DNA of 64,000 nucleotides from Knufia peltigerae (lineage: Eukaryota; Ascomycota; Eurotiomycetes; Chaetothyriales; Trichomeriaceae). Location of the stretch: positions 1-64,000 of the forward strand of contig JAPDRN010000078.1 in assembly GCA_030247855.1 (NCBI GenBank), read 5' to 3'. Position 1 is the stretch's first letter, and the number at the start of each line of letters is the position of its first letter. Position numbers and translations under genes: made by a program. Under the pieces are notes generated by a model. The model did no database searches. It had not been told where the DNA came from and saw nothing but the letters and a program-made list of their open reading frames with translations. Of this stretch, positions 43,177 through 53,997 are shown one piece after another.

Positions 43177-44799
43177 CTAGATATCTAATCCTTCCTGCAT
43201 TGTTGACGAGGATCCTTCTCGCCCAGGTCCTCCTTCTTCTTCCTCCGTTTTGATTTTCGTTTTGGTCCTGTTGGCACGAGTATTGATACCTAGACCCAGA
43301 CCTGGGCCCGGACCTGTGGTGGTGGCACGGTCATTCTCAGTCTTGATGCCGGTGCTGACGTGATCAAAAGTGTCGTCGAACTTGGGCGTCGTCGGCACAC
43401 TACTGCTCGCACTCGCTTCGTTTGCGTCATTCTCCCCCGAGAGGGCGAGTCTCTTCTCTCTCGCCGCCTCCCTTTCCCTCCTCCTTCTCCTCCTCTCTTC
43501 TCTTTCATCCTCCATCTGTGGTGCAGTCGTCATGGTCGTCGTCGTCGCCGTATGAACCGTCAAGGGACTCAAGCCCGAACCGTCCCTTCTGTCCTTTTCT
43601 CCAGTGGTGCCGGAACGATGTTTGTTGTTGCGACGGTGAGATCCACTGGCAGTGCTACTCACACTGCTCCCACGACGGACGCGCTCGGAAGAGAGTAACG
43701 GTCCACCACCACCGGTCGAGGACGACTCCAAAGTGTCGAGGTGTGGTGTTGAAGATCTCGAGGATTGACGAGACCGGCTTCCCCTCGCACCCGAGAGAGG
43801 ATTGTTGTCCGAATCCAAGACGGCACCTGTTCGACGACGACCACCGGTACTTCCCATCGAAGCCGTGACCGATCCGTGTCTTGACGTGGTCGATTGGTGG
43901 TGGGTGGGATGGTGAGGATGCTTTTCTAGGTCGTGATGATGCCGACCTCCGTGTCGATGTTGTGACGCCAACCTCCACGCTCCCGTCCACCATTTCCATC
44001 CACCTTCGTCCTTTGCGCGGGTGCGGCGTTGGACGTCCAACTTCTTTCGCATGTGCGACCTCCTCTCGTTTTCCTTTTCCCAGTATTCGGTCCTGTAGGA
44101 CTCCCAATTCTCGCGGAACTCGGGGCTGAAACTTTTGGGGAGGAGAAGAAGCATGACGCCGTCACCGCCCGGAGCCAGGTCTTCTTCTGCCGTGGTCCCA
44201 TCTTCGTGTTCGACCAAGTGCCAGTCCCCGCCGCCACCGGATTCGCCGCGCCACAAACCATAGGGCAACAAGAATGACATGTGGCCCAACATTTCACGCC
44301 AGAGCTTGTCGCGGATTATGACCACGCGAAGGTTGAAGCCTCGTAGACCCCGGTTGGTCGTGCCCAGCCATTTGCGAGGCCAGCGGACTCCTCTATCCCA
44401 TTGACCCGTGGCGTGGACGAGGAGGACGGTCACTATACCGGTTATGAGGGCGAGCTTTTGCGTCGTCTCGACCATCCAGTACACCGAACCCCCCCGGCCG
44501 GTGCCATCTTCGCGGGGGCGGAGGAAAAGCGCGTAAGTGAAACCGACGTTCCAGAGGGCCAGCAACAACAAGAAGAAAGTGTTGAGCCGCCGCCGGGATA
44601 CCAGGTGGAGGTATTGCGCGCGGAGGGACGTTTCGAGTATCAACAGGTTGAGGTAGATCTGAGGAGGCGAGGAAGGGAGTGTCGCGAGGGTCGGGTCGGT
44701 GGTCGAGTCGAGGTGTGGGAGTGGAGGTGTCGGAGGAGGTTTGACCTCGGCGGTCGGTGCGCCCTTGACCAGTTGGTTGAGGGTCTTTTCACTGGGCAT
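43177..44799 (-). CDS. SPO7: Spo7-like regulatory subunit of the Nem1-Spo7 phosphatase (540 aa)
   Basis: An intronless 540-aa protein. The conserved Spo7 region is N-terminal: PPQIYLNLLILETSLRAQYLHLVSRRRLNTFFLLLLALW with transmembrane segment 1, a short luminal loop containing GGSVYWMVETTQKLALITG with segment 2, then the motif GQWDRGVRWPRKWLGTTNRGLRGFNLRVVIIRDKLWREML and the closing LLPKSFSPEFRENWESYRTEYWEKENERR. In yeast, Spo7 recruits the Nem1 phosphatase at the nuclear/ER membrane to activate the Pah1 phosphatidate phosphatase, controlling triacylglycerol versus phospholipid synthesis and nuclear shape. From about residue 265 onward there is a long Ser/Arg/Thr-rich tail without parallel in the 259-aa yeast protein, but similar tails are usual in filamentous fungi. 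Confidence 0.88.
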   Translation of the reverse strand: MPSEKTLNQLVKGAPTAEVKPPPTPPLPHLDSTTDPTLATLPSSPPQIYLNLLILETSLRAQYLHLVSRRRLNTFFLLLLALWNVGFTYALFLRPREDGTGRGGSVYWMVETTQKLALITGIVTVLLVHATGQWDRGVRWPRKWLGTTNRGLRGFNLRVVIIRDKLWREMLGHMSFLLPYGLWRGESGGGGDWHLVEHEDGTTAEEDLAPGGDGVMLLLLPKSFSPEFRENWESYRTEYWEKENERRSHMRKKLDVQRRTRAKDEGGWKWWTGAWRLASQHRHGGRHHHDLEKHPHHPTHHQSTTSRHGSVTASMGSTGGRRRTGAVLDSDNNPLSGARGSRSRQSSRSSTPHLDTLESSSTGGGGPLLSSERVRRGSSVSSTASGSHRRNNKHRSGTTGEKDRRDGSGLSPLTVHTATTTTMTTAPQMEDEREERRRRRREREAAREKRLALSGENDANEASASSSVPTTPKFDDTFDHVSTGIKTENDRATTTGPGPGLGLGINTRANRTKTKIKTEEEEGGPGREGSSSTMQEGLDI

Positions 44800-45591
44800 C
44801 TTTCGAAGTAGGAATTCGTTGTAGCCAAGCCCAAGAGGAAGAAGAAGAAGAAGAAGACCGGAGAGGTGGTGGTGGTGGTGATGGGTGGATCAAGGTAGAG
44901 ACATGGAGGTGGGTTCGCTCGGTTGTGGTGGTGTTAATGCACGCGCCGGACGAAGAATGATGAGACACGTCTTATGTCTTGTAGTCGTAGTATTGCCGAT
45001 TTGTAGTATTCTCGACTTGAAAGGTATGTAGTCGTCGACGCTTTGCGTAATGGGTGGATAAGGTAGTGGGTGAGTAAGTGGGATGACGAGGCTGAGGTTT
45101 GAAACTGCGCAGGTAACGAACAGACAGGTATCAATCGGTGATGTTCCGTTTCGGGTGACTAGGTAGGTAACCTATGCAAGGGCTAATAAACAACAGGCAA
45201 CTGTAATAAAATATTGGACTCCGTAAATCTCACTTCATGCAAGGCTATACACAGAATGACGATGGATGATGGACTTATGAAGAAGAACGTAAAGTCCGAG
45301 AATGATGCAGAAAGGAAGAAAATCAATGACATCTATCGACTGCGCGTTTCTCGGTAAAACGAGGGACGGACTTGAATCTTTCCGAATTCAAGCCACCATC
45401 GTTTCTTCACGCTCTCTATCTCTCTCCTTTCACAGTCTATTACGATATCACTCACTTATTACTGTCGCTAATTTAGTTCCCTTCGAATTGTGCTGCCTGG
45501 CTTCTATCCCGAACTCCCCTGACCCTGAACCTGAACCAATATTACCCAGTATAAAATCGTCCTTTTGTCGTCCCAACACATTTCTTCTTGT
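44800..45591. promoter_or_regulatory. Divergent promoter region SPO7 / alpha-beta hydrolase
   Basis: 792 bases between two outward-reading genes. A GAA run occurs at about 44838-44856 close to the SPO7 start. The palindrome half-site TAGGTAGGTA lies near 45163 and an ACTCCGTA motif near 45218. Confidence 0.55.
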
Positions 45592-47367
45592 ATGAGACGA
45601 ACTTTGCCTTCCACCCTCCTCGAGGCAACTTCTAGATCTCCCACTCCTCTGCGGCCTCCTCCTTTCCGTCAACAATCTACCTTTACCCTGAACGAGTCCG
45701 AGAACCTTCCTCCCACTGCTCACCGTCCGCCCACCATGTCGGCGGACGCTGCCGACTCCGACGGTGAGCTACAAGGCCGTGGCCAGCAGAGTCCTCTGGC
45801 CAGACAACGAGCCAATGCAGAAAACCCTCGCCGGAGCCGATTTGAGAACCTGTTTCCTCTCGGGTACAAAGAAGGCTTCAGTCAGTGGTGGAGCAATATT
45901 CCCGCCGCCCACGCAGAACACAAGGTCCTGTCCTACATCCCTTACCTACAAACACCTCCCACACACACCCAAACGGGCTCGGAACCTCCGTCGCAAAACC
46001 CGTCGACCTTGTCTGTAGTCGACACGTCACCCTCGGCGAAAGCAGCGCCCATCACAACCAATTCCATCACAGACCCCTACGGCCCTCGGACGTGGTATTC
46101 GCGCATGGTCACTTTGTCAGGCAAGAATCGAGCCCTGAACGAGTTCTCCGTGGAACGAACTGGCGAAGAAGTCGACCAAAACCTGGTCATATTACATGGT
46201 TATGGAGCTGGCTTGGGATTTTTCTACAAGAACTTCGAAGCATTATCCAGGGCCAAAGGATGGCAATTGTACGCGCTAGACATGCTGGGAATGGGTCGAT
46301 CGTCGAGACCGCCGTTCAAGATCAAGGCCAAGACGCGCGAGGAACAAATAACAGAAGCAGAGAACTGGTTCATTGACTCGCTGGAAGAGTGGCGGGTGAA
46401 GCGCAACATCGAAAAAATGACTCTGGTCGGTCATTCGATGGGTGGCTATATGGCCGTATGTTATGCGCTCAAGTACCCGGGACGACTGAACAAACTTATC
46501 CTTGCTTCGCCTGTCGGTATTCCGGAAGATCCCTATGCCACCCACGCGGCGATGCCCGAACCATCTGAGTCGACCTTCCAGAGCGAATTCACCCAAGATC
46601 AGGAAACTGAAAGCACAGCAAGCAAGGACAACAACAATTTCCTGAACGCTCGTCAAAAAGCAGAGCAGGCTCAGCAAAAGCCCAACCCGAACCGTCTTCC
46701 GGCAGATCAGACAGGAGGAGCCACGCCTCCGAGGCGGCCGTATCCCAGGTGGCTAACATATCTTTGGGACGCCAACATTTCCCCCTTCAGTTTCGTCCGG
46801 TGGACTGGCCCATTCGGTCCACGATTGGTCTCAGGCTGGACGAGTCGACGTTTCTCGCATCTTCCATATGAGGAGGCCCTTGCGCTGCACGACTACAGCT
46901 ACAGCTTGTTTCGGCTCCGGGGGAGTGGAGAATACGCTCTGGCATACATTCTGGCACCTGGTGCTTTCGCCAGAAGTCCGTTGATTCGACGGATACACGG
47001 ACTTGGTCGGCAACCTCTTCAAACCAAATCTCCAGCCGAATCAACCTTCGAAAAGGGTCTACCGGTCGTGCTTATGTACGGTGAGAACGACTGGATGGAT
47101 GTCAAGGGCGGTTACGCTGCTAAGAAAAAGATCGATGCTGAACGTGAGCGAGTCCTGAAAGGAAAGTCGAAGGACGAAGTGGCCGAAGACCAAGGTGGTG
47201 CCAAGGTGGTGATTATCAAGAAAGCTGGCCATCATGTTTATCTGGACAGTCCAGAAGAGTTTAATGATGTTATGCTTGCTGAGATGGAGGATGTGAGGAA
47301 ACGTAGTGAAGGACTGAAGACTGGTGGCATGAGTGGCGTCCAGATTGTGAACAGAAACAGTGACTGA
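45592..47367 (+). CDS. CGI-58/ABHD5-Cld1-type alpha/beta hydrolase, probably mitochondrial (591 aa)
   Basis: An intronless frame from ATG 45592. The N-terminus (RRTLPSTLLEATSRSPTPLR) is Arg/Ser-rich with almost no acidic residues, fitting mitochondrial import. The hydrolase core follows: NLVILHGYGAGLGFFYKNFEAL (oxyanion HGYG), LYALDMLGMGRSSRPPF, the nucleophile elbow VGHSMGGY with S282, KLILASPVGIP, the lid region WLTYLWDANISPFSFVRWTGPFGPRLVSGWTSRRF, VLMYGENDWMDVKGG and the His motif AGHHVYLDSPEEFND. H547-x4-D552 is the HX4D acyltransferase signature of the ABHD4/5 and yeast Ict1/Eco1/Cld1 group. Likely roles are cardiolipin deacylation (Cld1) or lysophosphatidate acylation (Ict1); sequence cannot decide. 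It lies next to SPO7 and the PAP2 gene. Confidence 0.87.
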   Translation: MRRTLPSTLLEATSRSPTPLRPPPFRQQSTFTLNESENLPPTAHRPPTMSADAADSDGELQGRGQQSPLARQRANAENPRRSRFENLFPLGYKEGFSQWWSNIPAAHAEHKVLSYIPYLQTPPTHTQTGSEPPSQNPSTLSVVDTSPSAKAAPITTNSITDPYGPRTWYSRMVTLSGKNRALNEFSVERTGEEVDQNLVILHGYGAGLGFFYKNFEALSRAKGWQLYALDMLGMGRSSRPPFKIKAKTREEQITEAENWFIDSLEEWRVKRNIEKMTLVGHSMGGYMAVCYALKYPGRLNKLILASPVGIPEDPYATHAAMPEPSESTFQSEFTQDQETESTASKDNNNFLNARQKAEQAQQKPNPNRLPADQTGGATPPRRPYPRWLTYLWDANISPFSFVRWTGPFGPRLVSGWTSRRFSHLPYEEALALHDYSYSLFRLRGSGEYALAYILAPGAFARSPLIRRIHGLGRQPLQTKSPAESTFEKGLPVVLMYGENDWMDVKGGYAAKKKIDAERERVLKGKSKDEVAEDQGGAKVVIIKKAGHHVYLDSPEEFNDVMLAEMEDVRKRSEGLKTGGMSGVQIVNRNSD

Positions 47368-48446
47368 AGATTGGTTTACATGGACGGCATCTAACGTGAT
47401 TGCACTTTTAAATCATCCAACAACCTTATCAACTACGGTTTATCCAATAAGGCCAATTCCCCTTGGGAAAGCAGGCTTCGTCAAATCAGAATCTTTCGAC
47501 ATACAATAGATCACGCGCCATGCAAGTCGCATATCGACCAAAGCCGTGGGAATACACCTTCCAAAGGTCCCCAGTGGTTGCCTACGAAGAGGCCTCTGAG
47601 GTTTGAAGCATTACACCCAAGCTGTCGACACTTGTTCGATACTGGAAATATAAGAAAGCATCGGAGCACACGGTTGTGTTGAGCTTTATGGTTGTTCGGT
47701 GTCAAAATGATGCCCGCAAAGAATCGCTTTCTGTACAAATACATGGTTTGCACTGTGGCGACTCATCAGAAGCATGTCAAATGATCAATGAAGGACTCGA
47801 TTGCTTTGTATATATTATATCCCGCATTTCGCCGGGGTCATATCGCCTGGGATGCGCAGGTTATAGAGAGAGCAAACCTGGTAGCTTTGCTTTCCGAACC
47901 TTTTCTTTAGCTTACACGAAGACACACAGATGAATAACTAGATGAATCCCAAGGTGGAAACGACTTCTCCCAACATCCATTCACATCGTTCAACCTTTTT
48001 TTATACTCCTTTAAGTCAACAACGTCGACAACTTTTGGCTCACTTTTGTCCGGCTTTCTCTTTTTGGCTTCCTCCGACAGAAGAGAAAAGACGCCCTCTT
48101 CTCACTCGGAATCAGAAAAGGGGAAGAAAGAAAAGTGGTGGTGGTTTGAGCAAGATGTTTTGCATATGAGGGATTTTCCCCCTTCGGGTGTGTAGAAAGG
48201 GAGAAAATCAAGTAGGATTTGATAAATATCATCCCCGAGAAGAGAAAACTTCCGGTCTGGCTTGTCCTGTCCGGATCCTTCTTACAAGTGTACATATAAT
48301 ACTGCAACATTTCCAAAATTTGCATAATAGCCAAATCAGTTACAACTTGTTCATGATCCATCCAGAGGAGATACATGTAATCCATTCCAATCACCATCTC
48401 GGAATGTCTGTCCGTCTGTCCGTCTGACTATACCCCCACATGACAA
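47368..48446. other. 3' intergenic region between convergent genes
   Basis: 1.08 kb where the hydrolase and the Het-C/VWA gene converge. AT-rich, with poly-T runs near 47996-48003 and a short GTCTGTCCGTCTGTCCGTC tandem at about 48408-48426. No gene seen. Confidence 0.6.
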
Positions 48447-51400
48447 TCAAAACCTATGCAAGGGTCCCATCATGATGACAAACACAAGTGACCACAGTTT
48501 CGTGGCCGAGTGGGCTTTACGAACAAGAGATGAAACCCCTCCGCCTGTGTATTGCGACGTCGGACTTGTACCGTCAGTGTCAGTACCTTGCGGCGGCGGC
48601 GGCGACGAAGAAGAAGAAGAAGAAGAAGAAGAAGAAGAAAAAGGAACATGCGTCGAGACTGTAGGTGCTGCGTACGAATCTGATCCACCACCAGCACCAG
48701 CAAAATCATGGCAAGTGGTTGAAGTTGATAGGGGAGTAGCATCAACGGTGGTGGGAGACGAGACCAAAGAGAGAGTGGAGCCGCCGACACCCGAAGGCCA
48801 TGTACCAATATCATCTCCAGACCAGTCTGTCCAGGTTGGTTTGGGACCAGAGGTACCGATAACGGTACCAGTCACGTCAGCTGACCAGTCTGTCCATTTC
48901 GACTCTGTATCGGTTGGTATGGCGGTAGGTGTCCCTTCTGCATCCGTCCAGTCTGGTGTTACTGGAACGGGACGGAATGTGTCAGTCAGGGCAATAGGCG
49001 ATGAAGTCGTATCTCTCCCCGACCAGTCGATCCAGTTCGACCAGTCTGCCGAGGCTGGCGTCGAACCAGCTGTATCTTTCGGGTCGTTCAACCAATCCAC
49101 CCAAGTCGGTGACTCTGGATCGGCATCATCTTGACTCGGTGTTGATGTTTGTGCTGTCTTTGACCTGTCCATCCGTTGAGTGGTAGGAGATGCCCAAGGC
49201 TTGGGAGCACCGTCCGTCGCGGACCCGGTCAAAGTAGAACTGGGTTTGAACCGAGAACCGTCAAGGCCAATGTTACTGGCGACGACCGAAACACTTGCTG
49301 CTGTGGTGGCTGTCCATGACGTGCTGATTTCTTCTATGTCGTGTCCATGAGTAGTAGTAGTAGAAGTAGTAGCGTCGCCGCCACCGACATGTGCGTGTGG
49401 GTAGGATGATACGAAGCTTCCGGTATTCATACTGTCGAGTGTCGTCGAGGAACCGCCACCTGGTGTAGGATAATTCGCCCCGACGCAAGTCCAACATGGA
49501 ACGACGCCGGTAATGGTCACCGTCGATGCTGAAAATGTCGTGCTGTAGCTTGGCTTTCCGGCTTCGTCATAACTCGTGTGTACAAAGGGGCACCGCGTGA
49601 CCGAAACAGACGTGGTGAAAGAAGGTACCTCATCCCCTGCCGTAAGATATTGACTGTGAATTCGAATACCTGGTGCGGCAGAGTGTGGAGAGTACGTCGG
49701 AACCGGGGCCGTATGGGGCCAGGACATGATGTTATGCCACGACGACGACGACGACGTATCCCTAAGCCAGGACGTGGATGAACCAAACGACAAAGATGAA
49801 GTTCGAGCAAATGTTGACGATGTTGTTGATGTCGACCAATCATGATTCAGGCTTGTTGCCCTCGAAGAGCCGGTCGAGGAGTGGTTGTACCACTGTGATG
49901 TTGTCGTACTGAATCTGCTCGTGGTCGTGACATTTGTTATCGATCTAGTACTTGAATGACTGGTCGAAGTGGTGTTGACGTATGTCGGAGGTGTGCTGGT
50001 CGTCGTCATCGACGTGGATGTCGATGTCGATGTCGAGGAGTTATTATCACTTGGTCCCAAGCCAGCAAAAATATCCGTATCGTTGAATCCGGTAACGGTC
50101 GTATTGCTCAGTATCGGTGTGAATACTGTCGACAACATCCTCAGAAAAGGTGCACCGGCCGCGTCGAATCCCGAAGCATAAACATAGAGAACCCCAGAAA
50201 TGAGGCTCATCTCTCCATAAAATGACTCGGGACCCGGTTGTCCTTCTTCACCCGAACCCGCAGTCATGTTCGCATCGAGCACGTGGTTGTTGCCAGGACT
50301 TCGAAGATCGAATGTAGCCGAGGAAAACGATCCGTCAATACGAGCCACCGCGGCCACGGCATGGTCGTAAGCAGGTTGTCCGGCGATGGGGTACTGAGAG
50401 ACACACAAACAAACAGTTTAGTAGAGGGTCGATGTCATAAAAGTGTAGAGGAGGAGCCTTGGGGGCGGGTGGCCAAAAAAGAAGAGAAACTCACGTAGCC
50501 TGTGTGTCCTGGTCGACCATCCAAGGCGACAAAGTCGAAAGCGGAGAAATGAAGAGGGCTGACTCCCGTGGCGTCGCATTCAAAACTACCACCACTGCTG
50601 CTGGTGCTAACAATAACAACCTTCCAGTCTCCAGAGTCAGGGTTCTGGACATCTAGAAATTGGCCGTCGGCCACCGTTGTCCTCGTGACGGAGGTCGAAT
50701 TTGAACCCAAAGTGGACCCATCCGGTTGGATGACGCTCATGGTGAATCCCGCGCCTCGTAGAGAGACGCTGAACTCACTCATCATGGAGTCCACCGGCAA
50801 CACGTACGATACGCTGCTGGTACCGTTAAATGTGTCTGAGATCCTGAAAATGGCATTGGCCTCGCTCAGCGTCAGGACGTCCAGAGAGTTGGATATGCTG
50901 CTGGCTTGGTCGCGCGGAAGTGAATAGTAGGCGCCACCGGTGGAAGAAGCCAACAGGCCATACACCTCATTCGAGGCCGAATCGACTCGTTTGGCGAGAC
51001 TTCGTTTCTTTGTCGAGGTGTCTTCATCATCACAGCCGCTGTCGAATTTGAAGATGTGGAGGTTGATGCGTTTGTCGAGAGCCGTGCTTATGACTTGAGA
51101 CGACAGGTCGGCGTCTTTTGCGGAAGCATCAGTCATGACAAAAAGGTTTGCCGGCCCGTCCATGACATCCATGGCGTCAAGCATCCCGGTCAGAGCGAGC
51201 TCCGGGCAATCTCCGCCGCCGCTGGCGTAGAGAGAATTGATGCCGGTTTCGAAACTGTCAAAGTCGGTGGCCGTGGCCACAGGTCCGGTGAAGGGATCGT
51301 TGAAAGGCGCGACGATGTACTCAATGGGTTCATCCGGGGTGCCAAGTCGAGCCGATGCAATGGAGATGCTCTGCTCCTGAACCGCGGCGATTATATCGGA

Positions 51401-52408
51401 CATGCTACCAGTCGTGTCAATGACGAAAGCCATGGTGGTACCCACGCCAAACAGGAGTTTCTTTTCCTTGTCACTGAGACCGCCGTCGGTGAATATGTCA
51501 TCGATATATTTGGCGGACGCTTTGACGGAGAGCTCGACTGCCGAGGTGTGGGCAAAGTAATGAGGCGAGAAGAAGCAATTGAGGCTGTCCTTGTTGATGC
51601 CCATGGGCACATCCCGGAGCACATCGGCGTATATAATGCCTAGAGCAGCCCCGCTTTCCGAGTCAGTTGCACCTCCTATAACAAAATACCCATGTCAGTC
51701 TGTGAATCCGAGCATCATGGGTACTAGGTAGAACGGACCATGGTGGCACTTCCAAGAAGGAATATCTGAACCATTCGGTGGAGAATCTTCATTGAAATAG
51801 TATCCACTCGTAAGCTTGTTGAAGCCCTTCGTGTTGCTTGCGCAATTGTGGCAGCCAAAGAGGACTTCACTGATGAAACTTGAAGTGCAACTGTTGCAGG
51901 TAGTCTCCTCGAAGGCGGCATGATCAACGTCGACACCATCCTTCCCCAGGTCCTTCAGGATATCCGTGCGGCCTAGTTCAACCCAGTTCGAATGAGCGTA
52001 GAAGTCTTGAAGAGAGTGAAGTGCACCACCGAGGGATTTCCGAGCGGTATCAGCATCTCCGGCTTGGAGGGCTGCGATGCAATCTTTTTTCAGTTGTATA
52101 AGTCTTGTTTGTCCGCCTTCGAAGTTTTCTCCATCAAAGTGCAGAGCTGAGTGGTCTTGATCCTTGTCGACGGCCATATTAGCTTCTGCAATAGTAGTCC
52201 GAGCCTTGATCATGTTTGTGGTGAGATGAGTGATGGAAGGGAAATATTCTGCGGCCTTTTGGTTAAATGCTCGTCTGGTCTGTTCCTCGTGAGAAACGCC
52301 AAAGTTGCCGAACGCAGCCTCACGCCAGTCAGAAGGGAAGAAACCTTGAGTTACCGCAGCCAGTAACAGAAGCGGCCATGTTGACCGGGAAAGGGCAGAA
52401 ACCTTCAT
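48447..52408 (-). CDS. Secreted Het-C/VWA7-like protein with VWA domain and Ser/Thr-rich stalk (3 exons, 1265 aa)
   Basis: Exons 51739-52408, 50495-51675 and 48447-50393; introns 63 bp (GTCCGT...TATAG) and 101 bp (GTGAGT...CTCAG). A signal peptide spans residues 1-22 (SRSTWPLLLLAAVTQG). Then a Het-C/VWA7-type helical domain has FGNFGVSHEEQTRRAFNQKA, HFDGENFEGG, HSLQDFYAHSNWVELG (residues 131-146, many potential metal-binding His) and a CNSC/CHNC pair. A VWA domain follows, with the MIDAS motif DTTGS at D310 and the family-typical ASGGGDCPEL. After a beta-sandwich-like region (residues about 480-680) comes a Ser/Thr-rich stalk, then WxDWS-type repeats, a poly-Ser run and a final hydrophobic stretch (ATKLWSLVFVIMMGPL) suggesting a GPI signal. 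Het-C is known from heterokaryon incompatibility in Neurospora. An adhesive or recognition role at the wall is inferred. Confidence 0.82.
48607..48640. repeat. (GAA)n repeat coding for poly-Ser
   Basis: About eleven GAA triplets on the plus strand, read on the minus strand as a Ser run followed by a Pro run near the C-terminus of the Het-C/VWA protein. Probably length-variable. Confidence 0.9.
50394..50494 (-). other. Second intron of the Het-C/VWA gene (101 bp)
   Basis: Donor GTGAGT directly after the TAC of GHTGY; pyrimidine-rich end with acceptor CAG before TAC CCC ATC. Phase 0. Joins GRPGHTGY to YPIAGQPAYDHAVAAVARID. Confidence 0.8.
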
Positions 52409-53997
52409 GGTGGAGAAGAGACTAAGGAGATGCGCTGTTGGATTGACTCAAATGTCCCAATTGACAGCAGAATCGATATAAGAATGGGCTGAAAAAGATA
52501 GACAGGAGAAGAGTTCCCGGGAAAAGCTACTGTTAGCCACGAAAAGAATGACGGAGGCTTTAAAGGAGCCTTGGAGTGGTGGTGGTAGGAGGAAGACAGG
52601 GTGAAAAGCAGAGAGGTGAACATTTATGTCAGTCCTTACTGTACTAGATAGCAAGAATTTTCTGCTGATACTTGCATTGCACTGAGACAATGTGGCACTG
52701 CAAATACTCGTATTCTCAAATTGAGGTCTTGTCTTTGACCAATATCGTGCCAAACAGGGCAACGAGGAAGACACCTCCGGAGTGTGAGATTGAGTCGACC
52801 AGCATGATGATCACGTAAAGTCAACTATTCCAGTCTCGCCGGAAGGTACATTATGGTGTACCGCAAGCGTCGTTTGCAATGAATGTCGCTGGCGTGGCGT
52901 GCTGAGTCTCAGATGATTGGATTTGGCGAACTTGAAGACGAAAAGGCTTTCGTATTGCTCTAATTAAGCCCTTGGCATGACAGTCAAACCAGACTAAAGC
53001 ATCCGAATCTCAGTACCTGGCCACAAGGTGTTAAAGATAGAAATACGATAGACGCGAATGTGGCATCAGTTAACATGATGGTGTAGCGATGAGTCTGAGG
53101 GGGGCAGCTTACAAGATCTATTGCCCCTGACCCAAAGGTGGCCTTGCCAAGCCTGGCCTTTCCTTTTTGAGATGCAAGGCTGAATGAGGCTAATGAGGCT
53201 TGTCGCCAAACATCACTTGACGGAAACACAACAATGTTTGGAAGTATTATTTCACGGCGCTACACCTTCAAGACTGCGGAACAAGTATATTACTGACACC
53301 TTGTGAACTTCCTAAGCAGCAGCTAGTTGTCTCTACGTTCTTGCGAGATCAGCTCAGGGGCTCAAAACATGTACGATACCTCCACGATAACCCTCAGCCT
53401 GATGGGCTGTGGTCCAGACCATGTTGTGGCGCATATATTGCATCGATATAAGCCTGCTTCATGCACCCCTGAAGACTCATGCGTCTGTACCTGGTCGCCT
53501 AGATGCCCAACCGTGTCAATGTTCATCTGCACCTCGAGCAACTAGCGGCTCCCCTCGCTTCGATAGACCAACCTCGAGATACCTTGATTCTACTGCAAGG
53601 CTCCTTATGTGGAGTCTGGTGCCTGCATAAGTCTGACTAGATACGAGGGTTTGACCATTGAGCATTCTCTCATGATGGTGAATCTCGTGTTTATCTGCCA
53701 ATGTTATTGTGAGCACTAGCGGTGCTCTGGAAACAACTTGTGTGATTGCTCTGAATCCTGGATATACCGACGAATCCGGATGTCACTATTCAAAGTGGTG
53801 ACGAAGAATTATCGGCATTTCCCAAGCCGTGAAATCAGCTGTATGTCTTGTGGATTTGTTCATGGCGTCCGCCGAGTGTCACCTCTGCCACCAGGGCGAA
53901 CCTGGCCTTATAAACAAACCATCCGCAACCTTGGTCGACAAATGAGACATCTCTGAAGCCCATTGTTGGCCACCTGCGCATCATACAAGTCATCAAC
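52409..53997. other. Divergent intergenic region
   Basis: 1.59 kb between the outward-reading Het-C/VWA and DUF3433 genes, and so the promoter space of both. Open frames are under 110 codons and show no domain. Confidence 0.55.
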
